Shown: positions 24,076-33,575 of the stretch, piece by piece
How the letters are laid out: every line of letters begins with the position of its first letter
How positions within the stretch are numbered: position 1 is the stretch's first letter
Source: Caldilinea sp. CFX5
GTDB lineage: Bacteria; Chloroflexota; Anaerolineae; Caldilineales; Caldilineaceae
Direction: 5' to 3'
Length of the DNA: 64,000 nt
NCBI GenBank assembly: GCA_021405325.1
Contig: QWII01000035.1
Span: 62,001-126,000, forward strand
Position numbers and translations under genes: made by a program
The notes under the pieces: model-generated
Database searches by the model: none
Seen by the model: only the letters and a program-made list of their open reading frames with translations
Told to the model about the DNA's origin: nothing

Positions 24076-24161
24076 ATAGGAGTTACGCAGTTGGACAAGA
24101 CCTGTCAGGTTTGCGAAACCTGACAGGTCTCTGGTAGCGCCCGTCAACTGCGTAACTCCTA
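24076..24161 (-). mobile_element. 86-bp palindromic element, copy 2 (inverted)
   Basis: Reverse complement of 21689-21774, apparently identical over its full length. It sits between the divergent antitoxin-like and ThuA-like genes and so occupies their promoter region. Confidence 0.75.
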
Positions 24162-24212
24162 ATCGAATTTCCGGGTGATTATACCATAACCTTGTGCAAA
24201 GGACGAATCACG

Positions 24213-24860
24213 ATGAAAATCCTTGTTCTCTCCGGATCCAATCACGGCTTTGACAAAAGCGCGCCGGTGATTGCCGCCTTTCTCAGTCAACAGCCCGATA
24301 TGCAGGTCGTCGTGGATGATGACAAAACCATTCTGACGGCGCCGCAACTCAATGAATATGATCTCTGCGTCTTCGGCACCGGCTTTACCCGCGGCAGCCG
24401 CCAGGACGATGGCACGATCAAGCGCGAACCGGATCTGACCCCGGCGCAAGAAGCGGGCCTCTTCAACTTTGTCGAAAGCGGCAAAGGGTTGGTTGGCATA
24501 CATGGCACGGCCTGGTGGATTGGCGGGCGCGCTGTCGATCTCATCGGCGGCCATGCCAACTGGCACCCGCCGGGGCTGACCTTTACCGTCAACATTGAGC
24601 AGACCAACCATCCAGTCACCGCGGGACTAGGTGACTTTGAAGTAGAAGACGAAATCTACATCTCCGCCTATGAGCCGACCCTACAAATTCTCGCCTCTGC
24701 CCAGTGGCATGGCCGCGCCCATCCGATGGCGTGGGTCAAGAACTTTGGTCAGGGCCGTGTCTTCTACACCACCCTGGGCCACACCGCTGACACCTTTATG
24801 CGCCCCGCCATGCAACAGTTGGTGACGCAAGGAGTGCGGTGGGCTGGAAAAGGCGATTGA
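24213..24860 (+). CDS. ThuA-like domain protein
   Basis: A 215-residue cytosolic protein of the ThuA (class I glutamine amidotransferase-like) superfamily. It starts MKILVLSGSNHGFDKSAPVI. The characteristic GLVGIHGTAWWIGG and FGQGRVFYTTLGHTADTF segments are present. The Cys nucleophile of true amidotransferases is not seen at the usual elbow, as in other ThuA proteins, so a role in sugar metabolism is possible but unproven. AAAGGA at about 24198 supports the ATG at 24213. Confidence 0.85.
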   Translation: MKILVLSGSNHGFDKSAPVIAAFLSQQPDMQVVVDDDKTILTAPQLNEYDLCVFGTGFTRGSRQDDGTIKREPDLTPAQEAGLFNFVESGKGLVGIHGTAWWIGGRAVDLIGGHANWHPPGLTFTVNIEQTNHPVTAGLGDFEVEDEIYISAYEPTLQILASAQWHGRAHPMAWVKNFGQGRVFYTTLGHTADTFMRPAMQQLVTQGVRWAGKGD

Positions 24861-24944
24861 GAGACTGAGAGATACAGTGATTAGGTTTGGCGCAATCTCT
24901 GTATCTCTCAATCTCTCAATCTCTGTATCTCAACCTTTATCCTA
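24857..24944. repeat. Low-complexity self-complementary spacer (GAGAGACT words)
   Basis: TTGAGAGACTGAGAGATACA followed by TCTCTGTATCTCTCAATCTC words. The two arms are complementary and separate converging genes, so it may also act as a bidirectional transcription stop. Confidence 0.6.
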
Positions 24945-26192
24945 AAACAGCCTCCTCGTCGCCAAAATCCCCACCACCGCCCCGGCGGCACAAACAATCA
25001 ACACCCAGAAGACCGGTGTATAGCCGCCGGCCCAGGTATAGAGCAACCCCATCGCCACCGGCGCGCCGGCGCGAGCGATGGTCGAGATCAGCGTCATGAC
25101 CCCGTTGATCGCCCCGTAGTTGGCAATGCCATAGAACTCGCCCACCAACGCCGCCCGCGCCGGTGAACTGGCCCCCGACCCCATACCGAAAAGAATCCCG
25201 CCAACCAGAATCAACCATGGCGTTGGCGCAACCAGCAGAATGAGCAAGCCGCACGTCATCATGGTAAAGAGTATGGCCGTGATCACCCGCAACGACAACC
25301 GCGTACCCAGCGGGCCAAAGAGCAGCCGCCCCGGAATCTGACTGCCGCCGAGGACGCTGGCCGTGAGCGCGGCAAAAGCGCCGGGGTAGCCTTGCCCTTT
25401 TAAGTAGGGCAGCAAGTGAACGGCCAGCGCTACGGCGCAAAAGGTGGAGAGGGTGAAGGCGATGGTGAGCCACCAGAAAGTTTGATCACGTAAAGCGCTT
25501 TTGACCGTACTGCTCTTGTCTAGCGGTTGGTCGGAAGGCGCACCCGGCGAACCGGCGCCGCCGGTTCGCCGTTCCGCCAATGGTTCGCCATCGGGCAACA
25601 GCCCCAACGTCGCCGGTGAACGGCGCAGAAAGAGGGCGTGGAGGGGAATGGTCGTCACCGCCAGGAGGCCGGCCAGGAGCCAGAGCGCGGTGCGCCAGCC
25701 GTAAAGCTCACTCAACCAGGTCGCCAGCGGCACAAAGATCACGCTCGCCAACCCGCCGCCAAAGGTCAACACGGTGAGCGCTTGGGCGCGCCGCCGGACA
25801 AACCAGGTCGCCGTCACCGCAAAGGCCGGGTCATAGAGGATCATGGCGTTGATCACGCCAATCGCCGCCCAGATCGCATAGAAGCCGGCCAATGTCTGCA
25901 CCTGCGCCCAGCCCAGGATCGCCAGCGTCGCCAGACAGGAACCGAGGGTCATCAACCCTCGTGCGCCGTGGCGATCCAACCAGCGCCCCACCGGCACGCC
26001 GGCCAAGCCGGAGATCAGCAGCATCAACGAGAAGGCGCCGGTCAACTGCGCCGGCGACCAGCCCATCTCCTGCTGCGTCGGCGTGAGCATAACGCCAAAG
26101 CCATAAAAGAGAATGCCCCAGGAGATCGGCTCGGTGATCGCCAGCGTCCCCACCACCCACCAGCCATAGTAGAGCGACGGGTGGCGCACCAT
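24942..26192 (-). CDS. Major facilitator superfamily transporter
   Basis: A 416-residue protein with 12 predicted membrane segments. The loop between helices 2 and 3 carries GVPVGRWLDRHGARG, the usual MFS signature. The start at 26192 (MVRHPSLYYGWWVVG) gives a normal N-terminus; an upstream ATG at 26288 would overlap the preceding gene by 59 bases and add a non-homologous tail. It follows an ArsR regulator and a Cys-tailed flavoprotein on the same strand. Export of an arsenic compound is therefore a possible role, but the substrate cannot be read from the sequence. Confidence 0.85.
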   Translation of the reverse strand: MVRHPSLYYGWWVVGTLAITEPISWGILFYGFGVMLTPTQQEMGWSPAQLTGAFSLMLLISGLAGVPVGRWLDRHGARGLMTLGSCLATLAILGWAQVQTLAGFYAIWAAIGVINAMILYDPAFAVTATWFVRRRAQALTVLTFGGGLASVIFVPLATWLSELYGWRTALWLLAGLLAVTTIPLHALFLRRSPATLGLLPDGEPLAERRTGGAGSPGAPSDQPLDKSSTVKSALRDQTFWWLTIAFTLSTFCAVALAVHLLPYLKGQGYPGAFAALTASVLGGSQIPGRLLFGPLGTRLSLRVITAILFTMMTCGLLILLVAPTPWLILVGGILFGMGSGASSPARAALVGEFYGIANYGAINGVMTLISTIARAGAPVAMGLLYTWAGGYTPVFWVLIVCAAGAVVGILATRRLF

Positions 26193-26229
26193 TGGCTCAT
26201 GATTGCGCCACCCCAGGTGCCAAGTGCGA

Positions 26230-27795
26230 TCAGCCACAACAACGGCCCGCCGTCCCATTGGCGTTGCCGCCGATAGCAACAAACTCACGGGTTGCCTGCT
26301 TCGTCTCCGGTGTGCAACAAGCGTCTGCTGCCACTGGGGCTTCGTCCGTGCAGCAGGCCGTCACCCCACAACAAGACCCTTCCGCCGCCACCGGCGCTAG
26401 TTCAATATCCGCTGTAAAATCCGTTGTGAAGCTTGGTTGAAAATTCAAATTGGACAAGTTGAGAGGGATCAAGGTAGACACCTGCTCTTTGGGCTGACTG
26501 CCACAGCACGAGCTACCCAAACCCAACCCATTGGCATCCACCGCTGCCGGCACGCCACAGACGCCCGTCTCCGGCAGTTCTAACTGGACATCCGCCGCCG
26601 CCTCCCAGTCGCCAACCAGGCCGGCCACCACCGAACGCACCTGTTCATAACCCGTTGCCAACAAGAAGGTCGGCGCGCGACCATAGCTCTTCATGCCGAC
26701 CATATAAAAGCCGGGTTCGGGGTGGCGCAACGCTTTTTCGCCGTGGGGCGGCACGCTGCCACAACTGTGTAGGTTGGGGTCGATCAACGGCGCGATGGCG
26801 CTGGGCGCTTCGACGCTGGTGTGCAGATCCAGCCGCAACTCCCGCAGGAATGAAAGATCGGGCCGAGAACCGGTGGCGCCAATCACCTCATCAACCACAA
26901 TGGCGCGCTCGCCTTGCGGCGTGTCGCCAAGCAAGCGGACGCCTTGGCCGGCCTTCTCCAACCGTGTTGTAAAGAAGGGCGTCACCACTTCAATTGCGCC
27001 GCTGTCCACCAATTCTTTGATGCGCACGCCCAACAGCCCGCGCCCTGGTAACTGGTCATTGCCTAGCCCGCCGTAGGTTGCAGCCACGTTGGCTTTGCGC
27101 AAAAGCCAGGTGACGTGGGTGGTCGGATAGGCGGCGTGCAAATCCATCAGTTCCAAAATGGCGTTGATGGCCGAGTGTCCGCCGCCGACGACGGCAACCC
27201 GCTTGCCGGCATAGCGACTGCGCGCCCGTCCCAGCACATCAGGAATGCCATAGGCCACTTTATCGGCGTTCGCCACTTCGCCCGGTGCAAATAGACCATC
27301 GGTCCCAACAGGATTGGGCGTCGTCCAGGTGCCGCTGGCGTCGATCACCGCCCGCACCAGGAAGCGTTCTTCGTCGCCATTGATCTGCACCTGTACCACA
27401 AAAGGGGACTCGGCGCGACCGGCATCCTTCATCTTGTCAATGCGCCGACGACTGACCGCGGTGACACGGGCATTGCGATGAATCTGGCTGTGCAGTTGGG
27501 GCGTCTGTGCCAACGGTAACAGATACTCATCGATCAACTCATGCCCGGTCGGCAATTTTTCCGGGTCGGGGTGTTGCCAACCCTGTGGTTCGAGCAGGGC
27601 AACCGCCGCTTTGTCCACACACCAGCGCCAGGGGGAGAACAATTGCACATGCCCCCACGACCGCACACTGGCGGCAATTTCCGCCCCTGCTTCAAAAACG
27701 ATGGGCGTTGCGCCCCGTTGCACCAGGTGCGCTGCCGCGGCCAGACCGATCGGGCCGGCGCCGATCACCGCCACAGGAAGAGATTGGATGTCCAT
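26230..27795 (-). CDS. FAD-dependent monooxygenase-like flavoprotein with Cys-rich tail (ArsO-like)
   Basis: A 521-residue flavoprotein with FAD motif GAGPIGLAAAAHL at the start and an NAD(P) motif VVGGGHSAINAIL in the middle, as in flavin monooxygenase-like enzymes. The last 80-100 residues are a separate low-complexity extension with five vicinal Cys pairs (SSCCG, GSCCG, ACCTDE, ACCTPE, RCCG). Paired Cys can bind trivalent arsenic, and the gene lies directly behind an ArsR-type regulator with matching operators. A role in arsenic handling is therefore inferred. AAAGGAG precedes the start. Confidence 0.8.
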   Translation of the reverse strand: MDIQSLPVAVIGAGPIGLAAAAHLVQRGATPIVFEAGAEIAASVRSWGHVQLFSPWRWCVDKAAVALLEPQGWQHPDPEKLPTGHELIDEYLLPLAQTPQLHSQIHRNARVTAVSRRRIDKMKDAGRAESPFVVQVQINGDEERFLVRAVIDASGTWTTPNPVGTDGLFAPGEVANADKVAYGIPDVLGRARSRYAGKRVAVVGGGHSAINAILELMDLHAAYPTTHVTWLLRKANVAATYGGLGNDQLPGRGLLGVRIKELVDSGAIEVVTPFFTTRLEKAGQGVRLLGDTPQGERAIVVDEVIGATGSRPDLSFLRELRLDLHTSVEAPSAIAPLIDPNLHSCGSVPPHGEKALRHPEPGFYMVGMKSYGRAPTFLLATGYEQVRSVVAGLVGDWEAAADVQLELPETGVCGVPAAVDANGLGLGSSCCGSQPKEQVSTLIPLNLSNLNFQPSFTTDFTADIELAPVAAEGSCCGVTACCTDEAPVAADACCTPETKQATREFVAIGGNANGTAGRCCG

Positions 27796-27807
27796 TGGTC
27801 GCTCCTT

Positions 27808-27828
27808 TATATTGATAGATGTCGATAT
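27808..27828. promoter_or_regulatory. ArsR-type operator in front of the flavoprotein gene
   Basis: A 21-bp site, TATATTGAT-N4-GTCGATAT, that recurs with only the N4 changed in front of the ArsR gene (28226). The half-sites ATATTGA and TCGATAT are imperfectly palindromic, as in SmtB/ArsR operators. Confidence 0.65.
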
Positions 27829-27875
27829 TTTAGCCTAAAAAAAGAGAAATCAACAAAATTGCAGCAAACGACCGT

Positions 27876-28217
27876 TCACTCCGCAGTCAACATCACCGGC
27901 GCGCGACCCGGTTTGACCACGATTTGTTCGGCATAGTTTGGCGCAAAGTTCTGCATCAACGAGCCGCAACAGACCGTGAAACATTCCTGGTTGAGGGTAT
28001 AGAAGCGGCGCCGTCCTTCCTGGCGTACATGCACCAGATCGGCTTCGGCCAACAATTTCAGGTGATGGCTCACTGTCGGCTGGTTGACGCGACCACCCAA
28101 CGCCGCCACCACATCGTTAACGCTCATCCACTCACAACAGAGCAGCTTCATAATCTCTTGCCGGGTCTCGTCGGCAAGCGCTTTGGCAAAGGTAATCACC
28201 CGTGTATCGATACTCAT
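27876..28217 (-). CDS. ArsR/SmtB-family metalloregulator
   Basis: A 113-residue winged-helix repressor. The recognition helix region is NQPTVSHHLKLLAEADLVHVRQEGRRRFYTL. Two Cys pairs are seen: KLLCCEW near the alpha3 position where ArsR proteins bind arsenite (usually ELCVC), and FTVCCGSL after the wing. Metal binding would release DNA. Sites matching each other closely lie before this gene and before the next gene, so it likely controls itself and the flavoprotein/MFS unit. Confidence 0.88.
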   Translation of the reverse strand: MSIDTRVITFAKALADETRQEIMKLLCCEWMSVNDVVAALGGRVNQPTVSHHLKLLAEADLVHVRQEGRRRFYTLNQECFTVCCGSLMQNFAPNYAEQIVVKPGRAPVMLTAE

Positions 28218-28225
28218 GGTTCCAT

Positions 28226-28246
28226 TATATTGATTTTTGTCGATAT
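28226..28246. promoter_or_regulatory. ArsR-type operator in front of the regulator gene
   Basis: TATATTGAT-TTTT-GTCGATAT; 18 of 21 bases match the site at 27808. It lies 9 bases before the ArsR start codon. Confidence 0.65.
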
Positions 28247-28308
28247 GTCAAGTAGCAATTTGGTTGGTTTAGCGACCGCAAGGGTACGCCCCTACGGATG
28301 GAAGTGCT

Positions 28309-29754
28309 TTAGGGCTGTGTGTAGAGCCAGACGCCATTATTGGTGGCGGCCAGCAAACCGCCGCAATGGGCGCCATCGTACAGCAGATCGCGCACGGTGT
28401 AACTTTCATCCCAACCGGCGGCCGTGATGCGTACCCAGTCGCCGCCGGTCAAGGGGCGTTGCCAGACGCCATTGCTGTTGGCGCCGGCGTAGAGCGTGAC
28501 GCCGGTTACTGCCAGACTACGGAATTGAACCCCACTGGGCGACGGGCCATAGGGCGCCCAGTCGCTGCTGCCATTGCCCACAAAGACGCCGCCGTCGCCG
28601 GCGACGTAGATTTGTGTCTGGTCAAAGGCAAAATCCCACACGTTCAGGGCTGCATTGTTCAGGCCGTTTTTGTTTTGCACCAGACGGCCCAACTCGGTGT
28701 TGAGCCAATAGACCCCCTCGCCGGCCGTGCCGATCCAGAGAATCATGGGGGACTGCTCATCCAGCCGTGTAACTGTAATGTCCGTTGGCCGGTTCGACAG
28801 CAGTGACCAGCGCTCCCCGTGATCATTGCTCTGGTAAACGCCTTGATCCTCCGTGCCGGCAAAAAAGATGGCATTGACATTGACAACGGACCGGGGGCGC
28901 ACGAGGGCCGTCGCTGCCGGCGCCCAGTGCTGGCCACCGTCGGTGCTGCGATAAATCCCGGCGTCATAAGAAGCGACCAACCCCTTGCTGCCGGCAAAGG
29001 TGATACTATAGATGCTCTCGCCGCCGGGGCGATTGATCGCACTGACCCTGGTCAGCGCCGGCGGGTTGGGACAATTGGTCAGCGTCGCGCGATAAAGACC
29101 GCGATCGCTGCCGCTGTTCCCACTGGCGCCGATAAAGAGCGTCTCTCCCTGAATCGCCAGGGCGGCGACGGTTAAGCCATTGCCGACAAGCTGGCGCCAT
29201 GCCGGTTGCGCCGTGGCAGTGGGAGGCGGTGGCTCGCGTTTGATCACGAGCGGCAAATAGTTGGCGCAGCGATTGTTGGCCCTGGTTTGCCCATCACCAC
29301 AAGTCGCAGCGGGCGCGGGCGTGCCGGTTGGCGGGGCCGGCACGGGGACAGCCGTTGGATCGTCGCTGCTGGTCGGCGTGAGCGTTGGCGTGGGATTGGC
29401 GGCCACAGGGGTGGCAGTTGCCGCTGCCGTGCGCACGATCATCGCTTCGTAGCCGCCAAACAAGCGGTAATGGGCGCTTGTCAGCGGCGTGGCGGCGGCC
29501 GGCTCGCCCAGCGTGCTGTGGAGGGAAAAGCTGGTTGAACGTTGTTCTCCGGCCGCGGCGGCAAAGCTCCAAAGGCGCAGGACAAAATTGGCGGAAACCG
29601 GTTGTTGCTCGCCGCTCGCACCAGGCGACCGGGGCCGCATCGGACGTTGCTCCGGCTCGGCATTGACCGGCCCCGAACGGGTGGTCGCCAGGAGAATGCC
29701 CAGGATCAGCAGGCTGCCGAGTAGCAGGTATTGGATGAAGTTGGCTCTTTGCAT
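28309..29754 (-). CDS. Exported BNR/sialidase-like repeat protein
   Basis: A 481-residue protein with an N-terminal signal anchor (about residues 8-27) and a Pro/Thr/Ala-rich linker at about 110-155. A C-terminal half made of repeated beta-propeller blades follows: YRSTDGGQHW and YQSNDHGERW are Asp-box-like motifs, and GLYRATL, GIYRST, GVYQSN, GVYWLN and GVWLYT recur at blade ends. This resembles photosystem-assembly or sialidase-type propellers. No catalytic residues can be assigned. It lies with the exported protein at 29769 on the same strand. Confidence 0.7.
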   Translation of the reverse strand: MQRANFIQYLLLGSLLILGILLATTRSGPVNAEPEQRPMRPRSPGASGEQQPVSANFVLRLWSFAAAAGEQRSTSFSLHSTLGEPAAATPLTSAHYRLFGGYEAMIVRTAAATATPVAANPTPTLTPTSSDDPTAVPVPAPPTGTPAPAATCGDGQTRANNRCANYLPLVIKREPPPPTATAQPAWRQLVGNGLTVAALAIQGETLFIGASGNSGSDRGLYRATLTNCPNPPALTRVSAINRPGGESIYSITFAGSKGLVASYDAGIYRSTDGGQHWAPAATALVRPRSVVNVNAIFFAGTEDQGVYQSNDHGERWSLLSNRPTDITVTRLDEQSPMILWIGTAGEGVYWLNTELGRLVQNKNGLNNAALNVWDFAFDQTQIYVAGDGGVFVGNGSSDWAPYGPSPSGVQFRSLAVTGVTLYAGANSNGVWQRPLTGGDWVRITAAGWDESYTVRDLLYDGAHCGGLLAATNNGVWLYTQP

Positions 29755-29768
29755 ATCCTTGCCCCTTG

Positions 29769-30740
29769 CTACTGTTTACAGATATAACCCAGTGCGTAAT
29801 AGGGTGGGCGGTTGTCAAAGGGCTGGTTGCCGCCGGTTTCGCCGGTGGTTTTATTTTCTGTTACATACCTGGGATTTTTGTCAAATGTCGCGTCCCAAGC
29901 ATGACTCCCGTTGTCGCGATTGCCATCTGTAAATTTATCGCTATAGGTATGCGTGTGGGCAGGTAAGTGGGCTATGGTCAATGTCACCTGCTCAACCCCA
30001 CCGGTCGCCCCGATGGGATAAGTCGCGCCGGCGCCGACCACAAAGCGGTTGCGGAGATCTGGGGTGCTGTTGCTGCCGTCACACAGTTGCCAGCCGGCAG
30101 GAAGGGTTGCCAGGTTCCCTGACCAGAGAATGACGGCGCCGGTGGGCAAGCTGAGTTGGACATCCGGCGCCAATTTCGCTTGCGTAACCGCCTGGTCAGC
30201 CAACTTGGCCGTGGTGATCAGCCCGTCTGCTACACTCCAGGCTTGGGCGGCAAAGGGAACGCTGCCCAATTTGACGCGTGGTTGCATCTCCGCATCATTG
30301 TTGATGGTAACGCCAAGGTATAGCTCAGGGTTAGCGCTAAAGAGATTGGGCGCCAGGGCAACACGACTCCCTAGCAACACGGTGAAAAGCCCTTCCGCCA
30401 CCGTCACCTGATTGGCCTCCTGGTAGCTCTCACTCCAGAGTGGTTGCCCGCCGCCGGCAGTGTTGTAGAGGGCAAAGGTCATCGCGACCTTGCCCTGTAA
30501 GTTTACGCCATGCTGATCCACCAGCCGCCCTTGGTAGGGGATGGTGACCGGCGGCGCCGTGACCAAAGCGGCCAGCGCACCGGCATTCGGCGACCATAGT
30601 ACGCTGATGACAACGAGCAGGGTAAAAATGACATTGCCAGGGGTTGGCAACCAGTGACGTGCATGGATAAGCGAAGTTGTCTGGGTGTTATCTGTTTGGG
30701 TGTTGTTTGTCTGGGCGTGATGCCGTAGCTGAATTTGCAT
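29769..30740 (-). CDS. Exported protein with phage tail-collar-like C-terminal domain
   Basis: A 323-residue protein. After an N-terminal hydrophobic segment (about residues 33-55) comes PPVTIPYQGRLVDQHGV and a domain often found in bacterial surface proteins with trimeric or fibre-like parts. The C-terminal part, GAVILWSGNLATLPAGWQLC through RNRFVVGAGATY and ending YYALGYICK, matches the tail collar/microcystin-dependent protein domain. AGGAGG precedes the ATG at 30740. Likely cell-surface; no phage genes are near. Confidence 0.75.
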   Translation of the reverse strand: MQIQLRHHAQTNNTQTDNTQTTSLIHARHWLPTPGNVIFTLLVVISVLWSPNAGALAALVTAPPVTIPYQGRLVDQHGVNLQGKVAMTFALYNTAGGGQPLWSESYQEANQVTVAEGLFTVLLGSRVALAPNLFSANPELYLGVTINNDAEMQPRVKLGSVPFAAQAWSVADGLITTAKLADQAVTQAKLAPDVQLSLPTGAVILWSGNLATLPAGWQLCDGSNSTPDLRNRFVVGAGATYPIGATGGVEQVTLTIAHLPAHTHTYSDKFTDGNRDNGSHAWDATFDKNPRYVTENKTTGETGGNQPFDNRPPYYALGYICKQ

Positions 30741-31035
30741 AAAACCTCCTGCCAGAAGCAAAAGACCGTGGGCCACAGGTTGTCAGGATTTATGCTGCGA
30801 GGTATGGCCGGGGTGTTATGTGGATTACGATAAATTTTACTTGATCACGCCTAAATTAACAAAATGTCGAATTGGTTAGTTTTTTGATTTCTTCTTGCGT
30901 TCCTCTCTGCTAATCCGCTATCCTCACCGCACTCAGTAGATCGCAGTCGTGTGGTCGCGTCGTCCAGCGTCAATCGATAGCCACTTTGGCTGCATTGCGG
31001 TCTACTGACACGCAGTCTCCGGTATCTTCGTTTTG
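30741..31035. other. Intergenic region next to the leader-distal CRISPR end
   Basis: About 295 bases without a gene. It contains an AT-rich stretch at about 30825-30900 that may hold the promoter of the minus-strand gene at 29769, and short GTCGTGTGGTCGCGTCGTCC words at about 30944. No further structure is seen. Confidence 0.4.
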
Positions 31036-32222
31036 TCTAGCCGTACTTGCTTGGGTTGATGTTGATTCCGGCCTCACCCCAACAAGGAGCCGAAGAACTG
31101 GAAGAACGTGTTGTAATCCCGCGACTGGGTTGATGTTGATTCCGGCCTTCAGCATGAAAGACGCCGACATCAACCAAGTTTGAGTTGTAATCCCGCGACT
31201 GGGTTGATGTTGATTCCGGCTATGCCTAATGCCCCAAGCGCCACAGCGGCCATGTTGTAATCCCGCGACTGGGTTGATGTTGATTCCGGCAGGTCTCGCT
31301 GGCCTGTCACGCGCGCAACATTGTGTTGTAATCCCGCGACTGGGTTGATGTTGATTCCGGCCCGTTGGTGATAACACCGGAACGAACAGCGCCGAAGTTG
31401 TAATCCCGCGACTGGGTTGATGTTGATTCCGGCCGGCCAGTATCGGTTGCATCGCGGCGATACGCTCATGGTTGTAATCCCGCGACTGGGTTGATGTTGA
31501 TTCCGGCTTGATGACGCTGGCACGCTGGCGGCGTTCGGCGGCGGTTGTAATCCCGCGACTGGGTTGATGTTGATTCCGGCTTTGGCAGCCTGGGGAGATG
31601 GTCACGGATGCGGCTATGTTGTAATCCCGCGACTGGGTTGATGTTGATTCCGGCCCGACGCCAATGGTAACGGGCAACACGACTTTGGCGGTTGTAATCC
31701 CGCGACTGGGTTGATGTTGATTCCGGCTGATGAGATCAAGATCACGCAAACGTCGCATGGCTTGTTGTAATCCCGCGACTGGGTTGATGTTGATTCCGGC
31801 CACCGGCTCCTGGGACATGGAAGGGTGGCTGCTGGACGTTTCAATCCCGCGACTGGGTTGATGTTGATTCCGGCAGGGCCAGCGCTGGTTGTCGATAGTG
31901 ACGCTCGCTTGTTTCAATCCCGCGACTGGGTTGATGTTGATTCCGGCGTCTTTGCGCATTTTTATGGCGTTTTGTAGCATCAGTTTCAATCCCGCGACTG
32001 GGTTGATGTTGATTCCGGCGACGCAGTTCCAGCGACTTCAAACTAAGCGCCCCAGTTTCAATCCCGCGACTGGGTTGATGTTGATTCCGGCTCAGCGAAA
32101 CGGGAAGACATGGATTGAGGACTGGAAGAGTTTCAATCCCGCGACTGGGTTGATGTTGATTCCGGCTGTGGCCGGGACTATTGGCCAGCGCCGCAAACAT
32201 CAGGTTTCAATCCCGCGACTGG
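31036..32222 (-). CRISPR. CRISPR array, leader-distal part (17 repeats, last one interrupted)
   Basis: 37-nt repeats with spacers of about 33-38 nt. The leftmost repeat (31036-31072) is degenerate in its left half, as expected at the leader-distal end. Ten repeats starting GTTGTAATCCCGCG (variant B) lie at 31110, 31184, 31254, 31325, 31397, 31471, 31544, 31618, 31691 and 31764. Five starting GTTTCAATCCCGCG (variant A) lie at 31838, 31911, 31983, 32055 and 32130. A sixth variant A repeat starts at 32204 and is cut at 32222 by an insertion sequence; its remainder is at 38770-38797. Read on the minus strand the repeats end in ATTGAAAC or ATTACAAC, the typical crRNA 5' handle, so transcription runs right to left. 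Confidence 0.97.
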
Positions 32223-32563
32223 AGGGGGAAACAAACTAAATATTAAGTTACGCTCGACGCGACCAGTTTTGACATCTGGTCGCGTCGAGGTGGAAGAAAC
32301 GCGACAGATAAAAAAAGTGGTTGCGTGGAACGCGTAGGGATAGCCAAACGGGTCGCGCCTGGGGTAGGCAACCGCGACGCGAAAAACAATTCGTCGCGTT
32401 TTTGCGGATCGCGGCCGCGCCGGGGGTCTACGAATGGGTAACGAGCTGCGACGCCATGACGGGTGGGGGAAAACCGGCGTCAGCGCCGTAAAAAAGGGTA
32501 ACATGGGCTTGCTTTTGGCGTAAAATTGGGTTGCACAACCATTTTCGCCAGAAAGGAAAGACC

Positions 32564-33575
32564 ATGTTACTGCTTCATTTTACCACAATCGGGCGTTGGC
32601 TGGCGAGCCAACGCCAAACGCTGCGGCGGTATTGGTGTCGTCTCCGCCGAGCAGGGCGCCCACCCGTGCTAACCGTTTGTCCGTTGCAACAGTGGCGGCC
32701 GGACGAAGGGATGTCTCTCCCCCCGTTCGTCCAAAGCTCGCCGGTAGCGCTGCACTATCTGGCCTGGTTGGGCCGCCTGGATTGGCAGCACTTCCCCGAA
32801 CGCCCTGAGCAAATGCCACAAGGCCAGGGCTGGCGTGGCCCAACGCCACAAGCCACGGCGCCCTACGTGGCGGCCTTGCTGATCAAAGTGGAGCGGCACT
32901 TGCCCCACTTGACCGACCTGCGCCAGTTTCTGGTGGACCACCCGGCCTTAGCCTGGGTGCTGGGCTTTCCGCTGACCGTCGATGCGCGCTACCCGTGGGG
33001 CTTTGATGTGGAAGCTTCGTTGCCCAGCCATCACCACTTTACTCGTGTGCTACGGCAGTTGCCCAATGCGGCGCTCCAATGGTTGTTAAGCCGCACGGTG
33101 ACGTTACTCCAGGCCGAACTACCGGCTGACCATCGGCTGGGTGAGGTGATTTCCCTGGACACCAAACATATTCTCGCCTGGGTGCGCGAGAATAACCCCA
33201 AAGAGTTCATCAAAGGTGGGCGCTTTCACCAGGAGCGGCAGCCGAAGGGGGATCGCGATTGTCGGGTTGGGTTTAAAGCGAACGGCAATCAAGTCAAAAG
33301 CCAGGCGCCGCCTGTGCCCGCAACGGCGCCGACCCCAACGACCGAAGCCACGCCCGGCAGTCAAGCGCGTCCCGGCGACTACCTCTGGGGCTATGCCTCC
33401 GGCGTGGTCGCCACCAAAATTCCCCAGTGGGGCGAAGTCGTGCTGGCCGAACTGACCCAACCCTTTGACCAAAGCGAAGTCAGCTACTTTTTCCCGCTCA
33501 TGACCATGGTGGAACAGCGCTTGGGGCGCCGCCCTCGCTTTGCCGCCCTGGATGCGGCGTTTGATGCCTTCTATG
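32564..33575 (+). CDS. DDE transposase of IS-A, exon 1
   Basis: The first 337 codons of a transposase homologous throughout to that at 37030. Catalytic-type motifs EVISLDTKHILAWV and RFAALDAAFDAFY are seen. The coding sequence breaks off at 33575 inside a Tyr-Val-Tyr stretch, where a group II intron begins. Joining it to 35979 restores FDAFYVYEYFHP, which aligns with FDAFDVYAYFYH in the intact relative. The spliced protein would be 522 residues. The ATG at 32564 follows GAAAGGAAAG and has the same context as the start of the relative. Confidence 0.88.

Noticed and set aside
30970..31989. Long minus-strand open frame with a repeated RNQHQPSRGI-type peptide
   Set aside because: It is the CRISPR repeats and spacers read as protein; the period equals repeat plus spacer and there is no gene start signal.
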